A stretch of DNA of 64,000 bases, taken from contig OZ037768.1 of assembly GCA_964035545.1 (NCBI GenBank), forward strand, positions 22,594,819 to 22,658,818. The letters are read 5' to 3'. This document shows positions 38,101 to 49,945 of this stretch, piece after piece. The notes under the pieces were generated by a model. The model made no database searches. It saw only the letters and a program-made list of their open reading frames with translations, and had not been told where the DNA came from. Within the stretch, counting starts at the first letter, position 1. The number at the start of each line of letters is the position of its first letter. Position numbers and translations under genes: made by a program. The DNA is from Bugula neritina. Its lineage: Eukaryota > Bryozoa > Gymnolaemata > Cheilostomatida > Bugulidae.

Positions 38101-41100
38101 TATGTCAAAACATTCAAAGATCTGTCATCATTTTAGGGGATAAGTGACTCCAACTCACAAACTCTCATACCTGCTTCTCTTGTACAGACTCATCATTTAA
38201 AAAATCCTCTCCCAAGTAAATCCGCTGTGAAAAATTCCTGTACCAGGAAAAGTAAGAAACTTTGTCGTCTATTTGCAGCGCTGAACTGCAACTTTTATAT
38301 AGTATACTTGAGCTCTTATTGTATGATAGCTGACACTAATGAGATTTGTGTGCTTCACTTTGATCTTAAAAGTGTATATGTTGTAGATTATCTAACCAAG
38401 TCAATCAAATCCAACAGGTAACCATTTTAGTTGTTTTTATTAATTCTTTGTAAATACATTTTATATACAATCAGTGTGTTAAGCGTTATTAATACATTTT
38501 TTTCATTTTTAAAACAACATTTGTCCTAAAACAACTAGATGTATTTTTTTTTAATTTCATCACCTTACTTTTTGGAGTTGTCTACCAAAAGCAAGTATGA
38601 TGTCTAAACTCTATTTATTCAGAGTCCACAAAAGATCCAAAACAATCCAAACCTGTTGCTGCTGTATGACCTTGGAAGAGCTGTTAGCTCACCCTAATTT
38701 CATCCCGAAGCTAGCCACCATGGTGCGCAAGGTGAACACAACTTCCGGATGTTAATGAATTTAGTTTATAATATATCATGTGTACTAAAGCTATAAGAAG
38801 TTTTACAAACTATATTTTGCTTTATTAATTTGAACCCATAAGTTGACATGTTTTGCCATATTGAATTATGTTGACTTTTTATAGTTATAGATTTTAAACA
38901 GAAGATGGGCACAATGTTGAAATGTTTTGCTACTTGAAAAGAAAGCTGTTGAATTTTAAAAGTATATAAGATGTTTTATTAAAATTGTTGTTACAGTTTA
39001 TTAAATGCACATTAAATTATATCAACTACTTTCACTAGCTTCACAGGCCTACTAACATGCTGTGTTTCTAGTAACTCTTATTCTTAAACTTTTTTATCCA
39101 ATCAACAGATTTTGCTGCTTTTCTTCCTAGCATTTACCCGAAATATACTTATTAATACTGGACAAACTGTACTAGCTAGGACTTGTAACATACTTTCCAG
39201 CCTACAGATGTGTCATCTGTTTCGCTGTAGAATAAGACAGTTGGTTCAAAGTTTATTAAAGCTTTCAAGTGTTTTTCTGATGAGCCGAAACCGCGTGAAG
39301 TTAAGAAGTGTACTGTTGACACACAGACAGACGGGCCAAGTGTACCTGTTTTGAACTTGGAGAAAGTTGACCCGTCGGATTGTAAGTTGAGCTATTTGAT
39401 TGGCTGACTAAATCTGCCAATCATGTTATACTGAAATAAAATATTTATGTTTATTTTTCAATAAGCTGATGAACAAAGATTAGAAAAAGGGGAGGGGCTT
39501 TACTTATGATGACGTTTTTAAATATTATTAATTCTGATTTTATTTTGTGGTTCTGTTTAATGCAGACGGTGGTGTCCCAATGGATGTCTCACAAGATGGA
39601 GACTTTGAAACCCCTCTCGACTTTGGTGAGTTTGTCCTTGCAGAATTTAATCACAGTCATAGTGTAGAGTTAAAAAACTAGATGCTCGTTCTGACTTGTA
39701 TATCATTTTAGCCTTGTGAAATCTCACCTTTGGTGAACCTTTTCAAGATTTGTTCACTTACTAATGTGTGTTGTTTTGTGCTTGTAAGCAGAATTCTGAA
39801 AATGTTGCCAGTTTTGTTTAACTAGATCAACAGTCAAATCAAATCAACAGTCAGTTGGCTTTTCAATTTAAACAAGATAAAATTATTCAATGTTATGCAA
39901 TATGTGTGTCCAGAATATCTATTTACATCTAGAATATTCTACAGTCACTTGGAGTTTTGTTGAAAGAATCAGCTTGTGTGAAGGTTGCCACAGGCTCACA
40001 AACTCTGAACTAAATATACTTTTCTATCCTTTTGCTCTGTCAATAAAATTGTCTTATTGGCTCAACTTAATTCAAAACGTTGTTCTTTGGTTGAGTTTGC
40101 TGAAGTTTGAGTTGTTAAATTCTCTTACTGAATGCTGAGTGGCTTTATAGAAGAGATCAGTTGTCTTTTGATTTCGATTTTCAGTTTTCAGAGTTTTCTT
40201 GTATTTCAGTTCCAAATTGTGAGAAAGAGGGTGAAATGGGCTCGTTGTTTGGAAGTATAAACCAAAGTCCTCATACAAAGTCTGGAAGTGAATTTCATCC
40301 TCAAAAGTTCACTGACCTGGGTGAGTTTGACTAATTTACTAGGACATGGTGGATGAACAATCGGGGAGTTATCCCCTTGTTATACCAAAACAAATATTAT
40401 TACAGCTAAATAAAGTTATCTTTTAATTTTATCAAAATTTTATAAGATATATATAAGTTGGTGATATGTAACTAATTTTCTTGACAGTAAACTCCGCCCA
40501 CATGAAGTTAGAATATCACCACAGACCCCCAGATGTCTCTATTTCGTCCAGTGGTTATATCAGGAGTCGTCGTTCTAAAACTAAACGTGTTATTGAGGTA
40601 AGATTGTACATTACATAACACTATTGAATATTTAAGCTGGTAAAAATGTAATATTCTAGTGAATTCCATCTTTGCTGTTAGAAGTTGAAAGCTGAATATT
40701 GCTTAAATTCTGGCGAAGATGTTGAAAACTCTGAGGATGAATCGGATTCCCTCACAGATAATCAACAGACTCAAGATGTGACTCAGGATGATGAAGATTT
40801 TAATCCTGGAGATGAGACTGATGAAGATTACAATGAAGATTACAATGAAGATGATGGAGATATCGGTGATAAAGTGACCAGTAAAATATTTGAAAAGTAA
40901 TTAAAGAATTTATGTTTTCCTTAAAAGTCCAATGTCAAAAATATAGCTGAAATAGTTTGAGTATTTAAGCAACTTTCAAGTTCTAGCAGAGCTGAATGTC
41001 TTTTTCACTTGATCATTTATGCTGATTTGAAATGAATTCCATTGAAAAAAAAATTTAGTCCTGTAAATTATTGCTTTTTAAGTTGGATGATGCATACAAT

Positions 41101-43222
41101 TATTATTCTTTTTTCAATATATCTAGTCATAAACTTTGTTCCGATTTTTTAAGTAATTTAACTGGTCAAAGCTTTAAGTTAGTGTAGACTTTCACATACT
41201 AATTGTAATTTTTCTTATCAGGGTTAACATTGTTTAATAAACTCACAATTTATTAAAAAAAACTTATAATCAACTATAATATTATTGTTTAGGTTAGTGT
41301 CAACTTATAGGTGATAAGTTGTAAGTGTCAGCTAGTAGGTATCAGCTTGTAGGTATCAGCTAGTAGGTGTCAACTTGTAGGTATCAACTTGTAGGTGTCA
41401 ACTAGTAGGTATCAGCTAGTATGTGTCAACTAGTAGGTATCAGCTTGTAGGTATCAGCTAGTAGGTGTCAACTTGTAGGTATCAGCTTGTAGGTGTCAAC
41501 TTGTAGGTATCAGCTTGTAGGTGTCAACTAGTAAGTATCAGCTTGTGGGTGTCAACTTGTAGGTATCAGCTTGTAGGTATCAGCTAGTAGGTAATAACTT
41601 AACTAGTACGCTTCAGCTAGCTGTTCCAAAAATGTTTAATTAGGCACTGTGACTTATGTGATTGGTGCAACTGACTTTGTTAATTCTCTCTTCAGGAGAA
41701 TCCGGTGTGCTCTGTGCAACCAGCTGTTCAACAGGAAGTCTGCCTCTGCTCTCTGCTGCCAAAGGTGTAAAGTGGTTCCTCCTGGCATAAAAACACTTAA
41801 ATACCGATGTCCACAATGCTCATTTGTAAGTACTCAGCATAGACTGGTGTGTCCTCAGTTGCTTGTTTCCTAAACAAATAATCATTCTTTCTCTCTTAAG
41901 GCTGCTTTGGTTTCCTCTAATCTGTAGATGCTACTTAATTCAAACAAAAGTTCCACATGAAGCATAAGCTCTTTCTTTTGTCTGCTGTCTTTCCTGTTAC
42001 AGTTGTGAGAGGCTTTAGCTGTTCATAACAATATACTCGTGTTGACTTTGTGAGAGTCTTTTCAATTTTCAAGTAGGCTTGTAGAGTGTTGCTAAAGTTG
42101 CTGAACAGTATTGCATGTACTATAACAACTCACAAGACTAGATGTGCAGTTATACCTTTTCTGAAAAAGAACAAAATTTCACTCAAACCAGTTGAAATCA
42201 TGCCAGGAAAATGATGATGAGACTTCCATTTTGATTGGTTGCTTCCAAAATACTAGAAAATTTGATGAAATCTACCACCTCCCTAAGTTGAATCTATACA
42301 TATACACAGAGCTTGTTCTCTATAACAAAGGCTGTTATTTCAGCTTTTTAAATAAAAGGCTACAATTTTTCAACTGCGATATACAAAAAGTAAGCTATTA
42401 CCCTTACTTGCAGTAAGCTTAATAGCTTAGTTTTTGTGTATCGCAGTTGAAAAATTGTAGCCTTTTTATTTGAAATTTGTTGTTAAAAGCGCTAGACATT
42501 TTTTGTAGATGGATAAAAACATAAGCATAATTAAAAGCCATATGCTATTGGACCATCAAAATAAGGCAACCTCCTTCAAGTGTGAAACGTGTGATCGATT
42601 CTTCTTGACTAAAAAAAGGCTTCTCAGGCATGAATTGACACACGAGACAACGAAACCGTATTTATGTGGTACTTGTGGTAAAGGATTCACTCAGTCAAGC
42701 AATCTCCAAGGTACTAAATCTTCAGTGAACTGATATGAATTGTTTTGGGTATGAAATATCAGTAGTGATGTAAATTATAGTTAGCAGCATACTGCTGCTG
42801 TTGTTATTGCTTTTGTGGCGTTGAATTTCTTAAGAGTTCTTGTGTTTTTATTCTGTACTTTTTTCAAATGTTCCTTGACAGCCCACATGAGACAGCACAC
42901 TGGAGACAAACCATTTCAGTGTGAACACTGTGGTCAAAGTTTCACTCACAATATCAGTCTGAGGAAACATTTCTGTAAACACTTGGGACGGCGAATCGAA
43001 CCTCTAGACCAAAAGAAACCAAATATTGGGAGACCTCCTCGAAAGTCATGGAAATCTGTGGAAACAGTTTGTACAGCAGATGTTGAGGGTGGAAATGAAA
43101 CTTCTCTTCGTGGGGCATCTTTTGGCAATGAAGTCTCTCCTTGTGATGCCCCTCATGACAATGAAGTCTCTCCTTGTGATGCCCCTCGTGACAATGAAAC
43201 TTCTCCTTGTGATGCCTCTTGA
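35160..43222 (+). CDS. THAP and C2H2 zinc-finger protein, copy 2 (16 exons)
   Basis: Paralogue of the preceding gene, same strand. Exons: 35160-35410, 35956-36108, 36670-36768, 37359-37623, 38137-38251, 38387-38417, 38623-38731, 39231-39381, 39566-39625, 40210-40320, 40488-40597, 40682-40896, 41696-41825, 42509-42710, 42882-43222. That is 15 coding intervals I can support, giving 780 aa with consistent phases. The THAP finger has C17, C22, C62 and H65, followed by KTAVPTIHL. Compared with copy 1 it lacks the equivalents of exon 4 and of exons 7-8, and its exon 13 equivalent ends with a normal GT donor. The Cys-rich segment and three C2H2 fingers are retained. Translation stops at 43220-43222 within a [11 protein letters not shown]-type repeat; repeat-like coding sequence continues past the stop, so the tail is probably truncated. 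Confidence 0.87.
37691..38021 (+). repeat. gagtcacagtgagt minisatellite in THAP copy 2
   Basis: About 18 units related to the array at 27343-27565, in the same position after the equivalent exon. Some units are shortened (gagtcagtgagt). Confidence 0.92.
41292..41593 (+). repeat. 17-bp minisatellite in THAP copy 2 intron
   Basis: Alternating taggtatcagcttg and taggtgtcaacttg units, about 17 copies, shortly before the Cys-rich exon at 41696. Not present in copy 1. Confidence 0.9.
42350..42471. mobile_element. Hairpin MITE-like inverted repeat in THAP copy 2 intron
   Basis: Arms of about 50 bp (aaataaaaggctacaatttt and its complement at the right end) around a ~20-bp loop. Absent from the equivalent intron of copy 1. 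No clear target duplication. Confidence 0.6.
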
Positions 43223-44564
43223 GGCAATGAAACTTATCCTCATGGGGCCTCTTTCGACAATTTAACTTCTCCTTGTGGTGCCTCTTGAGGCAATGAAGCC
43301 TTTTATACTAATCATGTGTCTGATGACACTCAAGTAAAGAATGCTCCAGAAGGAGGCAATGTTTTACTCCTTATGGAAGGCGTGTTTTACCTGTGATGGT
43401 TTAACAAGAAAAATATAGCTATTAACTGAAATCTTTGCAATTTAAAGAAATATTTTACAAGTTTACAATTTTTCGATTCAAGAATGCATTGAAATGTTGA
43501 ATTTCGTAGGTATTTTATGTTTCTTAATATACAATGACTATATATAGCTTGTTTGTCAAATTCTGTGGTACATTGCATAATTATACACATAATTATTTAT
43601 TATTTTCTATGAGAGAATCAATTTAGCTGTTGTATATTTTTCTTCCTATTATATTCATAATAATTTATTACTGAGCAGAACTAAGCTTGATTCTCTGTAT
43701 AAATGTAAACAGTGATCAAACCATCGGGTTTCAACTGTTGGTTAGGGAAGTTTTCATAATGCTGGTGAAATTCCCCTTAGAAGTCCTAGAGAGCATAGCA
43801 AATAGTTTACCTGGATTACTAACTCTGTCACATCTACCTACCAGTTTGACCCTTAAATGTAAAATCGCTGTATATGCATCATTCTGAAATGTAATGCTTG
43901 TTAATGGCAATCTTACAAATTGCTGCAGTTTAGTATCTTCGTTTCTTTTCGATCAGAAGTATGAACTGAGGCTGAAGCATACAAATACGTTAATGTAAGG
44001 CTAGAGATAGAATACTGTAATACCATAGCAACAGTTAGCAGGCTTCGATCTGATGAAGGGGATTCCCCAACATTCTCGTGAAAATCCCCTTTTGCAAATA
44101 TAGAGGTGCACCACTCTTCTATTTCACACAGTAGGTACCTCTCAAGTAATTTTGAACAAATCAAATGATATCAATGAAGGAAAGTATTCTAACTTCTTTT
44201 TACTGATTTTAAAACAGCACAATAGTCGGCATTTTATAGAGCAAACTATACAGCTGCAAGATGGTGGACTTCATCAGAGAAAGCTAATGTTGTAGAGTTT
44301 TAAAAGTGAAGGAAGTAAACAAGATAATAGTTTGCTCATGAATACTTTGAGGATAGTGTATACACTTTGGTGCAGAAATATTTTCCTCATGGTCACCAAG
44401 CTGATAAACGGAAAAAATAAGTGTAGTGTAGTGTATACACTTATGTGTAGAAGTATTTTAAGACTAATTAAATTTCCTGGTGATCACCAAGCTGGTAAAC
44501 TAAAAAGAGAACAACTGAAAGAATATAACATTGTTGTTTTTTTCTTACTGCTTGTATCGTAATC
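43223..44564. other. Intergenic region after THAP copy 2
   Basis: The first ~100 bp keeps decayed coding-repeat sequence from the paralogue's tail. The rest has no supported gene. Confidence 0.6.
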
Positions 44565-44567
44565 TAA

Positions 44568-44911
44568 GCCTAGGGCCACACGGTGCGTATTTTCGCATGC
44601 GAAAATTGAAATCACAAGTAGCAAAGGTGTCCACTGTGCGCGTTGAGAAACCGTTCGCACTTGCGTTGAAAATGCTGAGCGACAAGTGCGAATCGTCTCT
44701 GTCATCGTCACCTAATTGGCTGGTAGCTATTCAGCGAGCCCAATTTCTTTAATTTAGTGCTACATTCCAGCAAATTGCGTTTTATTGAAAGCGAGTGCGA
44801 TTTAAAAATGAAAGCTTTATTTATCACGCATCACTGACGCTACAGTGGACACCTTTGCTACTTGTGATTTCAATTTTCGCATGCGAAAATACGCGCCGTG
44901 GGGCCCTAGGC
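44568..44911. mobile_element. Harbinger-like MITE, 344 bp
   Basis: Inverted repeats of about 72 bp (44568-44640 and 44840-44911), starting gcctagggcc and including gcgtattttcgcatgcg, flanked by TAA on both sides (44565-44567 and 44912-44914). A TWA target duplication is typical of PIF/Harbinger. No coding capacity. Family assignment is inferred. Confidence 0.75.
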
Positions 44912-44914
44912 TAA

Positions 44915-46795
44915 GACTGCAAAATGCAAATACAACAATGTTTTTGTCAATCAACTAATAATTGTTTGCATAAATAATATAATCTCATTCTTCAAGAAAG
45001 CCACTAACTGGAGGACAAAAGCTACAAGCTTTCCTGTGCTTGCTTGACTAATAAGTTCACACATGTAGCCTAGTAAAAAGCTTTCCTGTGCTGGCTCACC
45101 CCTACTAATGTTGCTTACGCCTAGCATCACTATCAATCTCCCTTTGTAGCCATGCCTGCACTAACTGAGTCACTGTAAGCCGATAGTTTAAAACTGCAAG
45201 AAGCAATATTTTGAGGTAAGAATTAACTGCATAGGTATACAAACGTTATAATATGCTTTAGTTATGCAATATAATGGAATAAAGTTGCTTTTCTTTGTGT
45301 GCTGTTAAAATATGAATTAAAATCTTTAAGTAATAGGTTCAGTATTGAGTATTCAATATTGAGTTATTAACTTTTTGCTTGGGTTTTCAGTGAAACCATT
45401 TAATGTTATAGCTTCTCAACTTTTCATGCTCTAAATATCTACATCAGCTAGTCTTATTGAAACTTAGCTGTAGTTTTACAGCTGGCTTGGCTGATCCCGG
45501 GTCACAAAATGTTATGCATAATCGAGGATAAGTTCACACCAGGTATAACATATCGATCAATTAAAACTTTCAAATAAAACTATTAGACCTGTTGTAAAAT
45601 ATGCAATAAAGATATAGGGCAGACAAAATATTTCAAGATGATATTGAATTAAAAGATGTCTGCCTCTTGTAAATACTTTAAATGAACTTCTATTTTAAAT
45701 AATCCTACAGAGTTTTGACTTTTGACTTTTTTTCTTTCATTTTTGTTCATGCCTACTTATATTATAGCCGGTATACACACTGAATTTCGCAACATGTTGT
45801 CATGTTTGTGATATGCAATAAATCAATCAACTATATAAAATATTTTAAATAAATTTTTGCTTAAACTGAGCTTTGCTTCTCTTAGTCATATTTTTCTTTT
45901 AAAAAAGTTTTGACTATAACATGAAACTATGTAAAGCATTGACGGTCCTTTGAACATAATGTAGTACAAACTCTTCAAAGTATAATTATGTGTACATGCT
46001 ATAACACAGCTAAACTGCTGAGCAGGCATGTGAGTAATTACATGTAACTAGCAGTGAAACTGGACCACTGCAGAGTTGAAAGGTCAATTCAGCTATAAAT
46101 TGTATGGCCATAACAGACAGGACAACAAATGATGATTGAGACTTAATCATAGTTGCCATTTCTGCATTGCCCGGCAACAGAAACCACAAAAATGTGTTCA
46201 AGCATATTTTAGGCAACATCTTTGCATGTTGGGAGGACACAACTCTTAATTTTAGGGGGACATTGGAGACTACTAAAAATGGTCTGTACTCAAGTCATAG
46301 GTTGTGTAACTTATAAAAGTGCATTTAATGGTTGTTTATATTGTAACTGTTTGTTGCCATACAATCTAATCCTTGCCTCCATTACAAAAGATTTCACTAG
46401 GCTATGAACAAACGAGTTTTTTTGCTCATACAGATGGTGGATTTCTTCAAATGGCAAGCTGTTTCCATTGATCAGTGATAAATTCATGCTAACATTGTGA
46501 TAGACATACACACTATTGACCTATGTGCAGCCCTATTAGAATGTTGTAAAATTATTACAATATGTTTTTGTAAGAGTAGCTCTTAACATGATGTGCTGTT
46601 AGCAACTCACAGCCAGGAAATATTATCTATGATGTCATTAAGGCAGACTGCCTTAATGACATCATTATGTTTTAATCATAACCTGTTTAACAAATTTTAA
46701 CATTGAGTTCTTGAGGGGAATATAACTACAACCAAGAGTTTTATTAAAATATTTTATTGTTTATTCCAGAATCCAAAACAAGAACAAAACGCAAT
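44915..46795. other. Intergenic region before the IFI27-like gene
   Basis: No supported exon until a probable 5' UTR acceptor at about 46769 (ttattccag). Includes a perfect palindrome at 46629-46665. Confidence 0.6.
46629..46665. repeat. Perfect 18-bp-arm palindrome
   Basis: atgatgtcattaaggcag, one spacer base, then its exact complement. No following T-run, so it is not read as a terminator. Confidence 0.85.
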
Positions 46796-47554
46796 ATGGA
46801 AAGCGTATTAGTTGGTTTGGCTGTGGGAGTTGGTACCTTTGTTGGAGCTCCCATTGTTTTAGGTTAGTCTTGATTTTACTTTTGCTTTCTATGCTTGACT
46901 TTATGGTTCTGTGTAATTCGTGTTAATTTCACGTTTTTAAATATTATAGGTACTGCAAAAGGTGCACTTTGGGTATTTTATCTAAAGTTATACTTTATAA
47001 GCAACCTTTGCTTGTTGAATTTGTATCATGTTGGCACTAGTTACTAGCCTGTTGCAAAATTCCACCCCAATCAGACAGTAGAGATAAAGTCTAAAAAGAA
47101 GGATAACAAATATATTTTATCAAATAACTGAGTGTAGAAGGCAAATATTCATGCTGACCCTGTGTGTACTGATTGTAGGAGCTGCAGGTTTTACCGCTGC
47201 CGGTGTTGCAGCAGGTAGCACTGCTGCTGCCATTCAAGCAGGGCTTGGCAACGTGGCTGCGGGGTCAGCATTCGCTGCCGCTCAAAGTATCGGTAAGTGG
47301 CACAATGAATTATAAACTCAGTCAACTCAGCAGCTGTGTAAGTCAATATTTTCTCTTTCAGTTATCATGTGAATGTAGCTCTCTCACTTCTCCCACAGTA
47401 ACGTGAAAATGCAATGAGTCCCAATACTCTTATATAGTCAAAGTTACACTACAAAGGGTAAATGTTCTTTATTATAGGTGCTGCTGGAATTAGTGCTACA
47501 GCAGCAGCAGCAACTGGTGCAGCAGCTGCCGCTGTAAACGCTGTCCTACCATGA
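46796..47554 (+). CDS. IFI27/ISG12-like small hydrophobic protein, three exons
   Basis: Exons 46796-46862, 47179-47292 and 47478-47554 (TGA) give 85 aa. The protein is almost entirely Ala/Gly/Val-rich and membrane-like, with MESVLVGLAVGVGTFVGAP at the start, GAAGFTAAGVAAGS in the middle and QSIGAAGISATAA near the end. This is the pattern of the IFI6/IFI27 (ISG12) family, whose vertebrate members are interferon-induced membrane proteins linked to mitochondria and apoptosis. Introns are phase 1 and junctions are standard. A polyadenylation signal (aataaa) follows near 47621. Whether it responds to immune signals here is unknown. A 23-nt stretch at 46951-46973 between ag and gt would break the frame and is not counted as an exon. 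Confidence 0.85.
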
Positions 47555-47639
47555 TTCTACTCCAATATTATATATTGAGTAACAATAATTTCTGTGTTTT
47601 GTGAAGTATAAATAGATATAAATAAATATTTCAAACTGT

Positions 47640-49945
47640 GACACTAATTATTTGTGTATTTTAATATTTTATGGTAAATTGAGATTAATTTGTCCTGTTC
47701 AACAAATCTTCTGATTATTTACGATTACCTGTTGTGCAGAGGGCAGACAACTGCCAACAAAATGTTGACCGCTTAGCATATCAACTGATTTCATCAGCAT
47801 TCCAAAAGTAGCAGTAGAATGTTGCTAGAAGACAGAAAGTTGAGAAGCTTTTATTTTGTATGAATATATTTTATTACAACAAAAAATCAAAGTGTGCAAC
47901 ATACGTCTGTAAAATGAAGCAAAATATAGTTCTTGTTAGAAAATATAATGTAATTAGCACTAAGAAAATAACATATAAAGCGTAATCTCTCTCCATTCAA
48001 AAGCCAGTCATAAACTTGTGATATGACGTACTGGTTATAAAATACTTTCAGAATAAGCATAAAACTAGCTAATAAATTATGTTAACAATAAACTTCTCTA
48101 TGAAAAAATATAAATACATTAATATAGTGAGAGATGAGTATGTAATATAACTATATAGTATATTCTTTATACATAGTATAGTATATTAGGCACTACTCTA
48201 CGAATCCTTTGTTACTTGTGAGACCAGGGCTAGATGTAGGTTAACACTGGGTGCATAGATGCTTCTAGAAACCCTTACATTTCTACATCTCACACAAGGT
48301 TTGTGGAATTGAGATAAGATAATACTATATGCACAAAAACAATAATTCTATTAAAATATATATAAATTAGTAATATAAATTAGACATGGATTTTAATACA
48401 GTATATAGCCAACTACATAGTGTTACCCATCAGTACCAATAATACCACACCTTAAATCCTAGCAAAAGCGTACACGTGTCCTTTTTGCATAACAAACTCG
48501 GCATATCATTTCACAAAAATATAATTTCAGCTTCCGCCATGACAGATGGAATACATCCGATAAATCTCAAGGGCCAAATCTACTTCCAAAATAAACTTTA
48601 TAAAATTATAGAAACCTTCTTTAGAAAATCATATAATTACTGTTATACATCTTTTAAATTGTAAAATTTCAAAAATAAATGTGGGAATTTAAAAAATACA
48701 GTGGCATGGCATTGGTGGCCAAAGAGTGTAATTTGATTGTAAAAGAAAGGATAAAGTGTTATCTATAGAAACAGCCAGCAGAGAAACTATCATCTACAGC
48801 AAGCATTGCCTCACTTAAAATGTTAGACCTGAGATACTACAAGATTATCGCCATGTCTAAGTAGTAAATATGAACATAACACTCATGGGACTGGCAGGTA
48901 GTGATTTTAAAGTTAAATTATCAACCTTTTAGAGACTAGGTCAGGCTTAAAAACTTTCAAATACGCTAATTTAACCCATTAGTAACAAGAATACAATTTA
49001 ACTTCAAGCAAATTGCATAAGTCAAGCAATTTTTAATTTAAACGTAAAAAATTTTTTACCAGATAAATAATGTAAACCTTAAACACGATAGAAATAAGCA
49101 CGTATTCTAACCACCCCTACCAAACCAGCCATTATCTTGTTCCGATAACTAACTTTACCATTTTTTAGAAATTTAATATTAAGGGCATAATGCTAATGTT
49201 TTAATTTAAGAATTACCATCTTTGGTTTTAATACTAGTGGTAAAACGGAAAAGGATCTTAGAAATAGACCGAAGTTGAAATACTTTAGACTAGGGTACTA
49301 TAGATGTCATATAAATTATTAAAGAATGTTTTGGAGCACACTCTACAATTGGAGCAACACAGAGATCACTTGATGATAATCTTGTAACCTAAAATATGCA
49401 ATTACTAAAAATAAATAAAAACTATGTGCAGCGATTAGAAAAATACAGCCTGTTCTATAGACACATATTCTGCATATACTTTCTAGACACTGTTTATTTA
49501 AATCTGTTTACTATTCTAATAGAAGATGGCAGTTTGCACAATGTAATTCTCTGCTTGGAGTTGTCTTACATAGAAGACCACTTGCTGGTAAACTCGGGCT
49601 ATGCTTCGGGACACTTGGGCTATACTGTAAATGGTTAGCTGTTAGACTAAGAGATGAAACTCTACAAAACACAATTTTAAGAGTTAAGTGAGTTTCCGGT
49701 TTCAGAATGATTATAAGTGGCCAGGTGTGTGCGACTTTGCAGCTTAAAGTTACACTGCAATCTAATTTGACAAATAATCATTTTTGTTAAAAGATTTTCG
49801 ATCAGCAGTTGAGACATCAAATAGTGTTGAATCTACATGCAGGAGTAGCATATACGGTTATATAAATTGAAATATATAATTCATAATAAGTCACAATTGA
49901 AGGTCAATAATAATCATTTAATAACCAATATTTATTTATCAGTAA
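47640..49945. other. Intergenic region between IFI27-like and HBP1 3' ends
   Basis: AT-rich; probably contains HBP1 3' UTR on its right (a minus-strand aataaa lies about 10 bp past the stop). No supported exon; plus frames at 48476 and 49396 have no family support. Confidence 0.6.

Noticed and set aside
46951-46973. 23-nt micro-exon in the IFI27-like gene
   Set aside because: Has ag and gt borders but would shift the frame of the conserved next exon.
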